A stretch of 43,667 nucleotides of DNA from SIG710 sp045587665 (lineage in GTDB: Bacteria; Bacillota; Clostridia; Oscillospirales; CAG-272), in assembly GCA_045587665.1 (NCBI GenBank), contig JAZNCT010000037.1, forward strand, positions 1-43,667. The letters are read 5' to 3'. Position numbers and translations under genes: made by a program. Of this stretch, positions 22,886-32,100 are shown piece after piece. Within the stretch, counting starts at the first letter, position 1. Every line of letters begins with the position of its first letter. The notes under the pieces were generated by a model. It was not told the origin of the DNA. It did no database searches and was given only the letters and a program-made list of their open reading frames with translations.

Positions 22886-24259
22886 TTATCCAAAAAACTT
22901 TGTGACATATCCCTGCGCCCAAAAAATTATCAGCGCTATAGGCAAAATATACCTGCAGTAGGATCTCATCCAGCCGGAAAATCTCAGTCCTTTGCCCGCA
23001 TTTACTTCCTCCATAAAATTATTCCAGCCCCAGCCGCTCTTGTCAAGGGTGCAGAACAAAACGTAGATTAGAGAACCCAGCGGAAGTATATTATTTGATA
23101 TAATAAAGTCTTCAAAATCAAGAATAGATGAGCCTGCACCAAGAGGCGTGATAAATGAAAGGAGATTGAAACCAAGAGCACAGGGAAGGGCAAGAATTAT
23201 CATTGCAGTGCAGTTCACAAGGCATGATTTTTTTCTGCTCCAGCCTCGCAGATCCATACCAAAAGAAACAAGATTTTCAAAAACAGCAGTGACCGTTGAC
23301 ATCGCCGCAAATATCATAAACAGGAAGAAAAACGAACCCCATATCCTTCCGCCTGCCATATTGTTAAAGACGGTTGGCAAAGTTATAAATATAAGTCCGG
23401 GGCCTTCACCCGCATTGATGTTGTAAGCAAAGCAGGCGGGAATGATTATAAGCCCTGCCATAAATGCCACAAAAGTATCAAGAACAGAAATCGAAAGTGC
23501 CTCTCCGAAAAGGCGCCTGTCTCGGCTGATGTAAGAGCCGAAAATAGCCATTGCACCCATTCCTATGGAAAGAGTGAAAAATGCCTGTCCCATTGCGGCA
23601 GTTATAGCCTCTCCAAGTCCGCTTTCAGCCATGCGCCCAAAATCGGGCACAAGATAATACTTCAGTCCCTCTGCAGCTCCCGGCAAGGTTAAAGAACGAA
23701 CTGCCAAAACACCTATAATGGCAAGGAGCGCCAGCATCATACTCTTGTTGATCTTTTCAACACCCTTTTTAAGGCCAAAGGAGCATACGATAAAGCCTAA
23801 AACGGTGGTAAATACCATAAAGCCCACCACAAGAGCAGGATTTGAGGTGACTTTTTCAAACTCGGCAACAACCGCCTCTGTGCCAAGTCCCGAAAAATCG
23901 CCCCGCAGCATCTTCAGAAAGTATATGAACATCCAGCCTGTTATGGTCGTATAAAACATCATCAGCAGATAGTTGCCTGCCATGCCGAAATAGCCGAATA
24001 TATGCCACTTTGTACCCTTCTTCTCCATATCTCTGAAGGAGGTTGCAATGCTTTTTCCGCTTGCTCTGCCAACAGAAAACTCCATTGTCATAATGGGAAG
24101 TCCAAAGATCACCAAAAACAAAAAGTAAATGATAATAAACGCGGCACCGCCGTATTTACCCACAATATATGGGAATCTCCACACATTTCCAAGACCTATG
24201 GCACAGCCTGCACTTATAAGAATAAAACCAAGCCTTGAACCAAATTTTTCTCTCTCCAT
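22886..24259 (-). CDS. Neurotransmitter:sodium symporter (NSS) family transporter
   Basis: 457 residues with about eleven to twelve membrane helices. The start of the family fold is clear: FGSRLGFILISAGCAIGLGN then VWRFPYIVGKYGGAAFIIIY, the unwound TM1 that binds sodium and substrate. Bacterial NSS proteins import amino acids (Trp, Leu, Tyr, hydrophobic types) with Na+. The substrate is not inferable. The ATG at 24259 has GAGAGGA seven bases upstream; a TTG at 24274 overlapping the previous stop (TTGA) is an alternative. It is in an operon with the esterase gene upstream. Confidence 0.9.
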   Translation of the reverse strand: MEREKFGSRLGFILISAGCAIGLGNVWRFPYIVGKYGGAAFIIIYFLFLVIFGLPIMTMEFSVGRASGKSIATSFRDMEKKGTKWHIFGYFGMAGNYLLMMFYTTITGWMFIYFLKMLRGDFSGLGTEAVVAEFEKVTSNPALVVGFMVFTTVLGFIVCSFGLKKGVEKINKSMMLALLAIIGVLAVRSLTLPGAAEGLKYYLVPDFGRMAESGLGEAITAAMGQAFFTLSIGMGAMAIFGSYISRDRRLFGEALSISVLDTFVAFMAGLIIIPACFAYNINAGEGPGLIFITLPTVFNNMAGGRIWGSFFFLFMIFAAMSTVTAVFENLVSFGMDLRGWSRKKSCLVNCTAMIILALPCALGFNLLSFITPLGAGSSILDFEDFIISNNILPLGSLIYVLFCTLDKSGWGWNNFMEEVNAGKGLRFSGWMRSYCRYILPIALIIFWAQGYVTKFFG

Positions 24260-24270
24260 ATCCGATCCTC

Positions 24271-25029
24271 TCAAAGCAGCTCCATGCCTGTTCTCACAGC
24301 GCTCGAGGCATCAGGCTTTTCTTCAAACACCCTGTTCTTATCCTCAAGCTCCTTGAAAGCAGCATAATATCTTCTGCCAAACTCATAAAGTGAGGAGGTG
24401 TTGAAATGAAGATTGTCGGAGTTCGGTGTTAGCCCCTCAGCGCTTACATAAGCACACTTTGGAAGCTTTTTTGACAGTGCCTCTATAGAGGCGTTGATCT
24501 GCTTATAGAACTGTTCGCAGGGGGTGCCTCCCTTATAATTTACAAGATAGTCACCAAGACCGCCCATAATAAGCGGAACATCTCCAAGAGAAAGATCTTT
24601 TCTCAGGCTCTCCATGATCTTTCTGCATTTTTCTTCATAAAAAGGGGCGCGGTGCGAATGGCAGTCACTTTCTCCCTGATGCCAAAGCACCGCAACGATA
24701 TGCGATGTCCTCATAGCAAGCTTTGCACAGTTTACTGCATTGTCATAAAGAAGGCTGCCCACCTGCCACTGATCAAGACAGGTGCCTCCGTCAGCACAGG
24801 GAATTATTCCAACCTCAACATCACCATGATCCTTTGAATATTCATCGGCAAAGCTCTCTGTCAGGCTGACACCTGAAAAAGGTCTGTCGGGATTTACGGG
24901 GCGGCTCATGGGTCTGAAAATGCCATTTCTCAAAACAAGTATCTTGGAATTCTCAATGAGCCCCTCACAATTCATAAAGCCTCTTCCGGCCATGTTTGAC
25001 TGTCCTATAGCAAGTACCGAGTGTATCAT
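24271..25029 (-). CDS. SASA-type carbohydrate acetylesterase (SGNH hydrolase)
   Basis: 252 residues matching the sialate O-acetylesterase/CE6-like family (PF03629). It has the block I motif VLAIGQSNMAGRGF (nucleophile Ser), VLWHQGESDCHS in the middle, and PNSDNLHFNTSSLYEFGRRYY near the end carrying the catalytic Asp/His. There is no signal peptide, so it should act on small acetylated sugars inside the cell, such as acetylated mannan or xylan oligosaccharides. That would suit the GH26 enzymes in this window, but the link is inference. AAGGAGAG precedes the ATG; strong promoter at 25125-25153. Confidence 0.8.
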   Translation of the reverse strand: MIHSVLAIGQSNMAGRGFMNCEGLIENSKILVLRNGIFRPMSRPVNPDRPFSGVSLTESFADEYSKDHGDVEVGIIPCADGGTCLDQWQVGSLLYDNAVNCAKLAMRTSHIVAVLWHQGESDCHSHRAPFYEEKCRKIMESLRKDLSLGDVPLIMGGLGDYLVNYKGGTPCEQFYKQINASIEALSKKLPKCAYVSAEGLTPNSDNLHFNTSSLYEFGRRYYAAFKELEDKNRVFEEKPDASSAVRTGMELL

Positions 25030-25124
25030 AATAAATTTCTCTCCTTATATGATGATAAAATAAATCCGATCTTTTTAAAATCTCTGATGTTAATTTTACG
25101 CCCTCAAAAAAGTTTTCAAATGGA

Positions 25125-25153
25125 ATTATACACCTATTCCCATAGATTGTCAA
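25125..25153 (-). promoter_or_regulatory. Promoter of the esterase-NSS operon
   Basis: On the minus strand: perfect TTGACA (25148-25153), 17-base spacer, perfect TATAAT (25125-25130). It is back to back with the promoter of the TetM-like gene; the two -35 boxes are 19 bases apart. Confidence 0.85.
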
Positions 25154-25172
25154 GTTAAAATGCGGCTTCCTA

Positions 25173-25201
25173 TTGAATTTTTGCGGTATGTATGTTAAAA
25201 T
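25173..25201 (+). promoter_or_regulatory. Promoter of the TetM-like/NYN fusion gene
   Basis: TTGAAT (25173-25178), 17-base spacer, TAAAAT (25196-25201), 33 bases before the start codon at 25234. Confidence 0.65.
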
Positions 25202-25233
25202 ATTTGATAAACGATAAAAAAGGAGGGGAGCAA

Positions 25234-27840
25234 ATGAAAAGGCTGACAATGGGTATCCTTGCACACGTTGATGCAGGAAAAACCACACTTTCAGAGGCAC
25301 TGCTTTATAGATGCGGAAGCATACGCAAAATCGGTCGTGTCGACCACAAAAACGCCTTTCTCGATACCTCTCTTATGGAAAGAGAACGAGGCATAACCAT
25401 ATTTTCAAAACAGGCCATTTTAAATATAAACAGTGAAACCGAAATCACTCTCCTTGACACCCCCGGCCATGTGGATTTTTCGGGTGAAGCAGAGAGGACA
25501 CTGCCCGTCCTTGATTATGCCATTATGGTCATCAGCGCACCCGAAGGAATACAGGCGCACACCTCTACAATTTGGCATCTGCTTTCAAGCTACAAAATTC
25601 CAACCTTTGTTTTTATAAACAAAACAGACCTTCCCTCTCCCATAAGAGAGGTGACCCTTCGTGCTCTTCAGGATAGATTTGGCAGTGGATTTATAGATTT
25701 TACATCCGAAGACAAACAAAAGCTTGAGGAGGAGATATCCATGTGCGATGAGGAGCTCCTCGACCGTTTTATTGCAGGTACGCTTACAGAAACCGTGCTC
25801 ACCGAAAGCACGGCAAAGCTGGTAGCCGGGAGGAAGATCTTCCCCTGCTTTTTCGGCTCAGCACTAAAGCTGGGCGGGGTTGACGGGCTGATAGAGGCTC
25901 TCCTGAAATACACGGTTCAAAAAAATCATCCCGAAGGCTTTGGCGCAAGGGTCTATAAGATCACAAGAGACGAGAGCGGCAATCGCCTCACGCATATGAA
26001 GATAACAGGAGGCGTGCTTAAAACAAAGGATATTATAAAAACATCCGATGAAACTGAAGAAAAGGTTGAGCAGATAAGGATATATTCCGGCTCAAAATTC
26101 ACTTCTGCCGACAGAGCTGTTGCCGGGCAAATATGTGCGGTGCTTGGGCTTGACCGCTCGTTTGGCGGTCAAGGTCTGGGGAACGAGTCTCATTCATATG
26201 AGGCAATGCTTCAGCCTGTTCTCACATACCGCATCATCCCCCCAAAGGATTGCAATACAGCCGAGCTTTATTCCTTTGTATGCAAGCTTGGAGAGGAAGA
26301 GCCGGGGCTTTCGCTAAGCTGGAACGAAAGACTGGGTGAGATCCACATAAAGGTAATGGGTGAAGTCCAGCTTGATGTTATCCACCGTCAGATATTTGAC
26401 CGTTTTGGCGCAGATGTGAGCTTTGACGAAGGAAACATAGTTTATAAAGAGACGATTGCCGAGCCTGTTTTTGGCGTTGGACATTTTGAGCCCTTGCGCC
26501 ACTATGCCGAGGTACATCTGATGCTTGAACCTACAGGAGAGGGAAGCGGACTCTCCTTTGACACCCTTTGCAGTGAAAATTCGCTGAACAGAAATTGGCA
26601 AAGGCTGATACTCACCCACCTTGGCGAAAAACAGCACCTCGGAACGCTCACAGGCTCTCCAATTACAGATATGAGGATAACCCTTGTAGCAGGAAGGGCC
26701 CACAAGAAGCACACCGAGGGGGGCGATTTTCGCCAGGCCACCTACAGAGCAGTTCGCCAGGGACTTATGAATGCCCGGGCAGTGCTTCTTGAGCCTTATT
26801 ATAACTTCAGATTAACACTTCCGAAGGAGAATATCGGCAGAGCACTCTCTGACATAGGTCTTATGCACGGCGATTTTTCTACGCCCGAAATGGTTGGCGA
26901 GGATGAAATGCTCCTTTGCGGCTCAGCTCCCGTGCGAGAAATGCGAAGCTATGCAAAAGAGGTAAGTGCTTATACAAAGGGACTGGGCAAGCTTTCACTC
27001 GCTTACGGCGGCTATAAAAAATGCCATTCGCCCGAAAAAATTGCAGAGGAGATCGGATATGATCCGGAAAGAGATCCCGACAACAGTCCCGATTCGGTGT
27101 TCTGCGCCGGCGGCGCAGGCTTCCTTGTTAAATGGAACGAGGTTGAAGAGCATATGCACCTTGAAGCCTCATATCTGAAAAAGGACGGTGCGCAGGATGA
27201 CACCGATCATTCGGTCTCTCCCATTTCAACGGGACGCAGATACGCACTTTCTTATGAAGAAAACGTCCTTATGGACAAAGAACTACTGGAAATTTTTGAA
27301 AAAACCTACGGCCCAATCAGAAAAAGAGCCCTTCCTCCCGAAAAAAGGATCTCGGATTATAACAAAAAACCGCCAAAGCCTGCAAAGCAAAAGGCATCTC
27401 TGCCCGAATATCTGCTGGTTGACGGTTATAATATCATATTTGCTTGGAATGATCTCAAAAAGATAGCTGAGGATAATCTGAACCTTGCGAGGAAGCTGCT
27501 TATCGACATTCTATGCAACTATCAGGGCTATAAGGACTGCGGCCTTATCCTTGTTTTTGATGCCTACAAGGTGGCCGGCGGCAAACGATCCATCGAAAAG
27601 CAGGGCGGCATACACGTTGTCTATACCAAAGAGGCGGAAACAGCCGACGCTTATATAGAAAAGGTCAGTCTTGAAATGGCAAAGAAATACCGCGTGAGAG
27701 TTGCAACCTCGGATAACCTCGAACAGATGATAGTTCTCGGTCACGGAGCTGAGCGTATCCCCGCAAGACTGTTTTTTGAAGAGGTCTGCCAGGTCCGCCG
27801 CCTTATCGATGAACAAATAGAACATTTTAATAATCAATAA
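25234..27840 (+). CDS. TetM-like translation GTPase fused to a YacP/Rae1-type NYN ribonuclease domain
   Basis: 868 residues. Residues 1 to about 650 are an EF-G/TetM-type GTPase: G1 AHVDAGKT (10-17), G2 RGITIF (52-57), G3 DTPGH (75-79), G4 NKTD (129-132). Domains II-V follow, including ADFR-like GGDFRQATYRAVRQGL and LLEPYYNFRLTLP. TetM-class proteins (about 640 residues) bind the ribosomal A-site and eject tetracycline. Here the domain IV loop that reads YYSPVS in TetM is AHKKHTE, so drug resistance is not expected. Residues about 724-868 are a YacP-like NYN domain: LVDGYNIIFAW (Asp730), LILVFDAYKV (Asp776), ETADAYIEK (Asp805), ATSDNLEQ (Asp827). B. subtilis Rae1/YacP cuts mRNA in the ribosomal A-site. 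The ATG at 25234 follows AGGAGGGG. Confidence 0.88.
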   Translation: MKRLTMGILAHVDAGKTTLSEALLYRCGSIRKIGRVDHKNAFLDTSLMERERGITIFSKQAILNINSETEITLLDTPGHVDFSGEAERTLPVLDYAIMVISAPEGIQAHTSTIWHLLSSYKIPTFVFINKTDLPSPIREVTLRALQDRFGSGFIDFTSEDKQKLEEEISMCDEELLDRFIAGTLTETVLTESTAKLVAGRKIFPCFFGSALKLGGVDGLIEALLKYTVQKNHPEGFGARVYKITRDESGNRLTHMKITGGVLKTKDIIKTSDETEEKVEQIRIYSGSKFTSADRAVAGQICAVLGLDRSFGGQGLGNESHSYEAMLQPVLTYRIIPPKDCNTAELYSFVCKLGEEEPGLSLSWNERLGEIHIKVMGEVQLDVIHRQIFDRFGADVSFDEGNIVYKETIAEPVFGVGHFEPLRHYAEVHLMLEPTGEGSGLSFDTLCSENSLNRNWQRLILTHLGEKQHLGTLTGSPITDMRITLVAGRAHKKHTEGGDFRQATYRAVRQGLMNARAVLLEPYYNFRLTLPKENIGRALSDIGLMHGDFSTPEMVGEDEMLLCGSAPVREMRSYAKEVSAYTKGLGKLSLAYGGYKKCHSPEKIAEEIGYDPERDPDNSPDSVFCAGGAGFLVKWNEVEEHMHLEASYLKKDGAQDDTDHSVSPISTGRRYALSYEENVLMDKELLEIFEKTYGPIRKRALPPEKRISDYNKKPPKPAKQKASLPEYLLVDGYNIIFAWNDLKKIAEDNLNLARKLLIDILCNYQGYKDCGLILVFDAYKVAGGKRSIEKQGGIHVVYTKEAETADAYIEKVSLEMAKKYRVRVATSDNLEQMIVLGHGAERIPARLFFEEVCQVRRLIDEQIEHFNNQ

Positions 27841-27850
27841 TCGTGGGTTA

Positions 27851-27905
27851 TATGGGGCTCTGCCCCATACCCCGCTTAACCCCTTTTTTGAAAAAAGGGG
27901 TTAAG
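27851..27905. repeat. Palindromic intergenic element (two hairpins)
   Basis: TATGGGGC-TCT-GCCCCATA (27851-27869) is followed by a 31-base perfect palindrome: CTTAACCCCTTTTTT (27875-27889) pairing with AAAAAAGGGGTTAAG (27891-27905). The second can terminate the GTPase gene that ends ten bases upstream of the element, but the pair looks like a REP-type dispersed repeat. The region from 27906 to 28010 holds only AT-rich sequence. Confidence 0.65.
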
Positions 27906-28013
27906 AATACCAAAAAACTTTAATTTTGGATTTCATTTTGATCAACTTTGATTTTTGTCATACAATGCTATAAATAAAAAATGCCGCCTTGCCCCATATT
28001 TGAAAGTTTTTAA

Positions 28014-28039
28014 GTGGGGGCTGGGCCGGAGCCCCTCAC
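28014..28039 (-). terminator. Hairpin after the alpha/beta hydrolase gene
   Basis: GTGGGGGCT and AGCCCCTCAC pair with one bulge/mismatch around GGGCCGG, five bases past the stop at 28044. The T-tract is poor on the minus strand (ACTTAAAAACTTTC). It may be part of the same repeat-type element as 27851-27905. Confidence 0.45.
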
Positions 28040-28043
28040 CATT

Positions 28044-29015
28044 TTATTTAAAATCTCTCCAAAAATCAAGCATTCCTTGCTCATATTTTTGTTTTTCCAT
28101 ATAATAACTCATTGCATGGTCTGCACCCGGGACGATAAGCAAGCGTTTTGGAGATGCGCAAGCCATATAGTTTTCATACGTCATCTCCACAGGCACAAAA
28201 TGGTCGTCACTTCCGTGAGCAAAAAGAACGGGAACGGCTGTGTTTGCAAGCGCATACGTGGTTGAATAATCCTTTGAGCCGATATTTATCTTTTTCTTGC
28301 ACATATCATCGGCTATCCTGCCTATGATGCCATAGGAAAGGTGAAGATTTTTTTCTGCAACGTGCTTCCATATAGCGTGCGGAGAGGTAAAACCACAATC
28401 TGCCATAATTCCCTTGACGTTTTCGGGCAGTTCAAGGCCCGATGCCATAAGCACAGTTGCCGCCCCCATAGAAACCCCGGCGAGATACACAGGCAGGGCA
28501 GAGGAAGTTCTCTCATTCACCCAGTTTATCCATTCAAGGCAGTCGTGTCTCTCAAGAACGCCAAAGCCCATATAGTCTCCACCGCTGTTATTTTGTCCTC
28601 TTTGCTCGGCATAGAGAACACTGCAGCCATTTTTGTGCCAAAATTCTGATATTGCGCCAAAATCTCTCGCCCATGAGGATCGCCAGCCGTGCATAGCAAC
28701 AATGACTCTCTCTGCCGAGGGACATTCATAAAAATGACCTGCCAGCTTTATGCCGTCCGGACCTTCTACCTCAACCTCTTCAAGCCCGCTCTCTTCAAGC
28801 TTTTTTGCCATAATATCAGCCTCTTCAACAAATTTGAAGAAATCCTTTGATCCGGTAAGCTTTTTTTTGCTTTTTTCCGTTGTTTTTGGAAGCTCTCTGT
28901 CCAGAGCAACTCTCACAAGATATTTGCTCCCCATATAAAGGGCGCCCGCGATGCCGGCCATTGTGCTCGCGGCAACGCCTGAGCTTATCAAAATGCTTTT
29001 GGTTATCTTTTTCAT
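28044..29015 (-). CDS. Membrane-anchored alpha/beta hydrolase
   Basis: 323 residues. The N-terminal segment (about 8-30) is hydrophobic and acts as an uncleaved anchor. The hydrolase core follows: VIVAMHGWRSSWARDFG (oxyanion region), LYAEQRGQNNSGGDYMGFG, nucleophile elbow AGVSMGA (Ser), acid GSDDHFVP (Asp) and GADHAM (His). It matches the BAAT/DUF1749-like and bacterial membrane-attached esterase group with unknown natural substrate. Two ATGs in tandem (29018 and 29015); GGGGG is better spaced for the second. It stands alone between hairpins, with no clear promoter seen. Confidence 0.85.
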   Translation of the reverse strand: MKKITKSILISSGVAASTMAGIAGALYMGSKYLVRVALDRELPKTTEKSKKKLTGSKDFFKFVEEADIMAKKLEESGLEEVEVEGPDGIKLAGHFYECPSAERVIVAMHGWRSSWARDFGAISEFWHKNGCSVLYAEQRGQNNSGGDYMGFGVLERHDCLEWINWVNERTSSALPVYLAGVSMGAATVLMASGLELPENVKGIMADCGFTSPHAIWKHVAEKNLHLSYGIIGRIADDMCKKKINIGSKDYSTTYALANTAVPVLFAHGSDDHFVPVEMTYENYMACASPKRLLIVPGADHAMSYYMEKQKYEQGMLDFWRDFK

Positions 29016-29113
29016 CATTTTCCCCCTTCATTTTTTTCTTATATATGATAATGCAAAAAGTTAAACTTAAATTCAACTAATTTTATTTTTTCAAAAATCA
29101 CAAAACAACGCAA

Positions 29114-29143
29114 GCGAGGGAGGCACAAAACGGCCCCCCTCGC
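29114..29143 (-). terminator. Hairpin after the 1096-residue LRR-GH26 gene
   Basis: GCGAGGG and CCCTCGC (29114-29120 with 29137-29143) pair around a 16-base loop, eight bases past the stop at 29151. The better T-run (CTTTTT) lies on the plus-strand side, so its activity for the minus-strand gene is uncertain. Confidence 0.5.
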
Positions 29144-29150
29144 CTTTTTA

Positions 29151-32100
29151 TCAGCAAAGCTTTTTTGCTATAAGATAAGTATATGTTTCATTTGCGCCGT
29201 ATATCATAGGATCGGCCATAAAATCGTTGCTGTCACCCATTTTGTATATAGACCAGTGGCTCGTCCAGTTAAGAATATATACCATCGAATGTCCCATTTT
29301 ATAAGCAATATCCTTCATAAGCTGAAGCTGCTTCATAGCCTTATAGGGGTGCTCTCCATCGTTAACCGGCAGCAGATCGCCCGAGGGACCGAATTCTGTT
29401 ATGCAGGCAGGCTTTCCGGTTGATGCGATCGACGAATATGATTTGCCTTCGCCGTCTATATCCTTATAATTTCCGCTTGCAGTATACCAGTCACATCCAA
29501 CCATGTCAACATATTCATCGCCAGGATAACAGTACATAACGTGCTGTGCTCCGCTCGTCACCGAAGTATTGTTTGTATAGTTTGGACTGTATACCCAAAT
29601 AAGATTTTCAAGGCCACATTCAACCTCAAAATAATTATAGATATATCTCCACAGCCTTGCAACATATTCTCCGTCAATAACCTTGCCACCCTGAACAGTA
29701 CACCACCAGAACCAGTTGCCATTCATCTCGTGAAGAGGGCGCCAAAGAACGGGAACACCCGCTTCTTCAAGATATCTCAGCGTTTCCGCCGCAGTGGCAA
29801 GACTTCTCATAAGCGAAGCGTTTGTGTCGCTTCCCGTTGTCATCAAAGTGTCAAAAGCATCTCCCTTGCCAAGAGAACCTCTGCAATAAAGACTCTCATT
29901 GTTGGGATTATCCATGTGGAAGCTGAGTGTTATTATTCCGCCTCGCTTTGCATATTCAACAAGATCGGCTCTGAATATTGCTGTCTCCTCTTCCGAAAGA
30001 GAAGAGCGGTTTATCGTTCCCTGGTCAATACCCACAACAGCGGGATAATCTCCTGTTTCATCTCTGAAGGATGCAAGATATGAAGCAAGAGAATTGGCGT
30101 TTCCTATATTTATTTGCTGTCCATAAAGTATATGGTCGATATCCTCATACATGGTGTTGATATATTCCAGAAGCTCTTCTTTTGTATAGAGCATATCTCT
30201 GTCATATGAAGCCTTAGCCGAAGCATTTAAAAATTCAAGCTCATCGGCTCCTAGAGTTCCCGCGCCAAGCTCCGCCGTCTTTGCGCTCTTTTCGCAAAGC
30301 GTTGCCGAAATCACATCGGTATATATTTCATAAAGCTCTCCACTCTCCTTGTGCCTAAGCACGGCATAACCCCTGAAATAAAGCGGCTCGGTTGCGCTCC
30401 TTGCATCAAGCGATCCGTTTTTTTCATAGCCGGTTGCAGTGTGTGCAAACTGTGCGCTCGTTCCTTTTGGAAAAGACACAAGCTTTCCCACAAATTTATT
30501 ATCAAGAACAACGGGATTGCGGAAAATGTGGTTGTCGTCATATGTCATAGAGGTGGTTCCTCTGATATCTCTTTCAAGAGATGCTATTGACCCCATTTCC
30601 TTGATATCATAGAGCGAATCTCCCTCTGCAGAAATCAAATCAAACTCATAAAGGGAACGCAAGCCGTTGTAGTCCTCGGTTCTCACCATAAAGCCGGTGT
30701 GCGAAACAAGAAATCTTGCGTATATATCCATACTTTCACTTACCGGCTTTGAATAGTCAAGTGGCACAGTACATTCTTCATCTCTGTAAAGCATAAATAT
30801 TTTTCCGTCAATAAGCGGTGGTGAAAAATAATTGCCGCTGACAATATCAGTCTCCATTATCTTTTCTCCGTCAAGGTAGACCCTTAAAACATTTGGCATA
30901 ATAAAGCTGATGCCGTGCTCATTTGCAAAAGCCTCTGCCATGGACCCTCTCAGACCTGCAATGCTCTCTATTCCGTCACACTGATAAAAGGCATCCTTAT
31001 CAATAGCAACATCGCCAAAAAAGGCTATGGTCTTCAGCTTGTCACAATTTCTGAAAGCATATTTTCTCACTTCATTCAAATTGTACGGCAGCTTGACGCT
31101 TTCAAGATTTACACAGTTTTTGAAAAGCTCTGTACCAATATATGTAGTGGAAACATACGGAGCAAACTCCACGGTTTTTATGCCGCGGCAGCCGTCAAAG
31201 GTGTATGAACCAAGGCGCATTATGCCCGTCAGGTCAAGGTGCCCCTCTATAGGCTCATTTCCCCTTTTGTAAATGCAGCCAAAATTTCCCGAGGCCTCAA
31301 AACAGGCTCCCGTTATGCCTGTGAGATTTTCTGTTATTTCAACATGGGTAAGCTTGCTCATAAAGCCGCAGGCAAGTGCCGTCATGGTCTTTATATTTTC
31401 TGAGAGCACGACCTTTGTTATAAGATCCTTGTGCTTATACCAATACACCTTTTTTATAGATCCATAGCCAACGGTATCTCCCGAAAATGAGATGGAGCTC
31501 ATAGTTTCCCCCGTTCCAAAGGTATACATAACATATGTGCCGTTTTCTTTCACTATCCTGTAAAAAACATCTTCTGCACATTTTCCAATGTCAACAACGT
31601 TTTCATCATCACAGTAAAAATCAGACCTTATATCAGGAACGCTGTTTGAAAACCCAATGACGTTTGATACAGCAAAATTGCAAACGTTACCGTTCTCGGT
31701 TTCGGTATAAAGTGTCAAGTCGTCTGTGTTTGCAGAAGCAAAAGCATTTGAGGATATTTTAGGATCTCCCTCAAAATATATGGTTTTTAGATTTTCACAA
31801 TTTTTAAATGTGCCCGAGAGACCGCTGACTCCACTTGGAACAACAAAAGTCTCAAGACTATCGCAGTTCTTGAAGCTCTCATTTGGCAGTGCACCCACAT
31901 AATCGGGGCACATTTTAACATATCGCAGAGAGCTGCAGCCGTCAAAGGCATAAGCTCCTATAGAAGTGATAAGCGAAAGATCTGCGCCAAGAAAGGTTCG
32001 GTTACCCGCAACAGCTACTCTTTCAAGCGCCGAATTTGACTCAAAAGCGGCATTTCCTATCTTTGTAACGCTCTTTGGAAGCTCTACAACTCTAAGACTG

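Noticed and set aside
25234..27840. Tetracycline resistance gene tet(M)-type
   Set aside because: The GTPase is TetM-like, but the domain IV loop that dislodges the drug is replaced, and a nuclease domain is fused. No mobile element flanks it. Better seen as a housekeeping or rescue factor.
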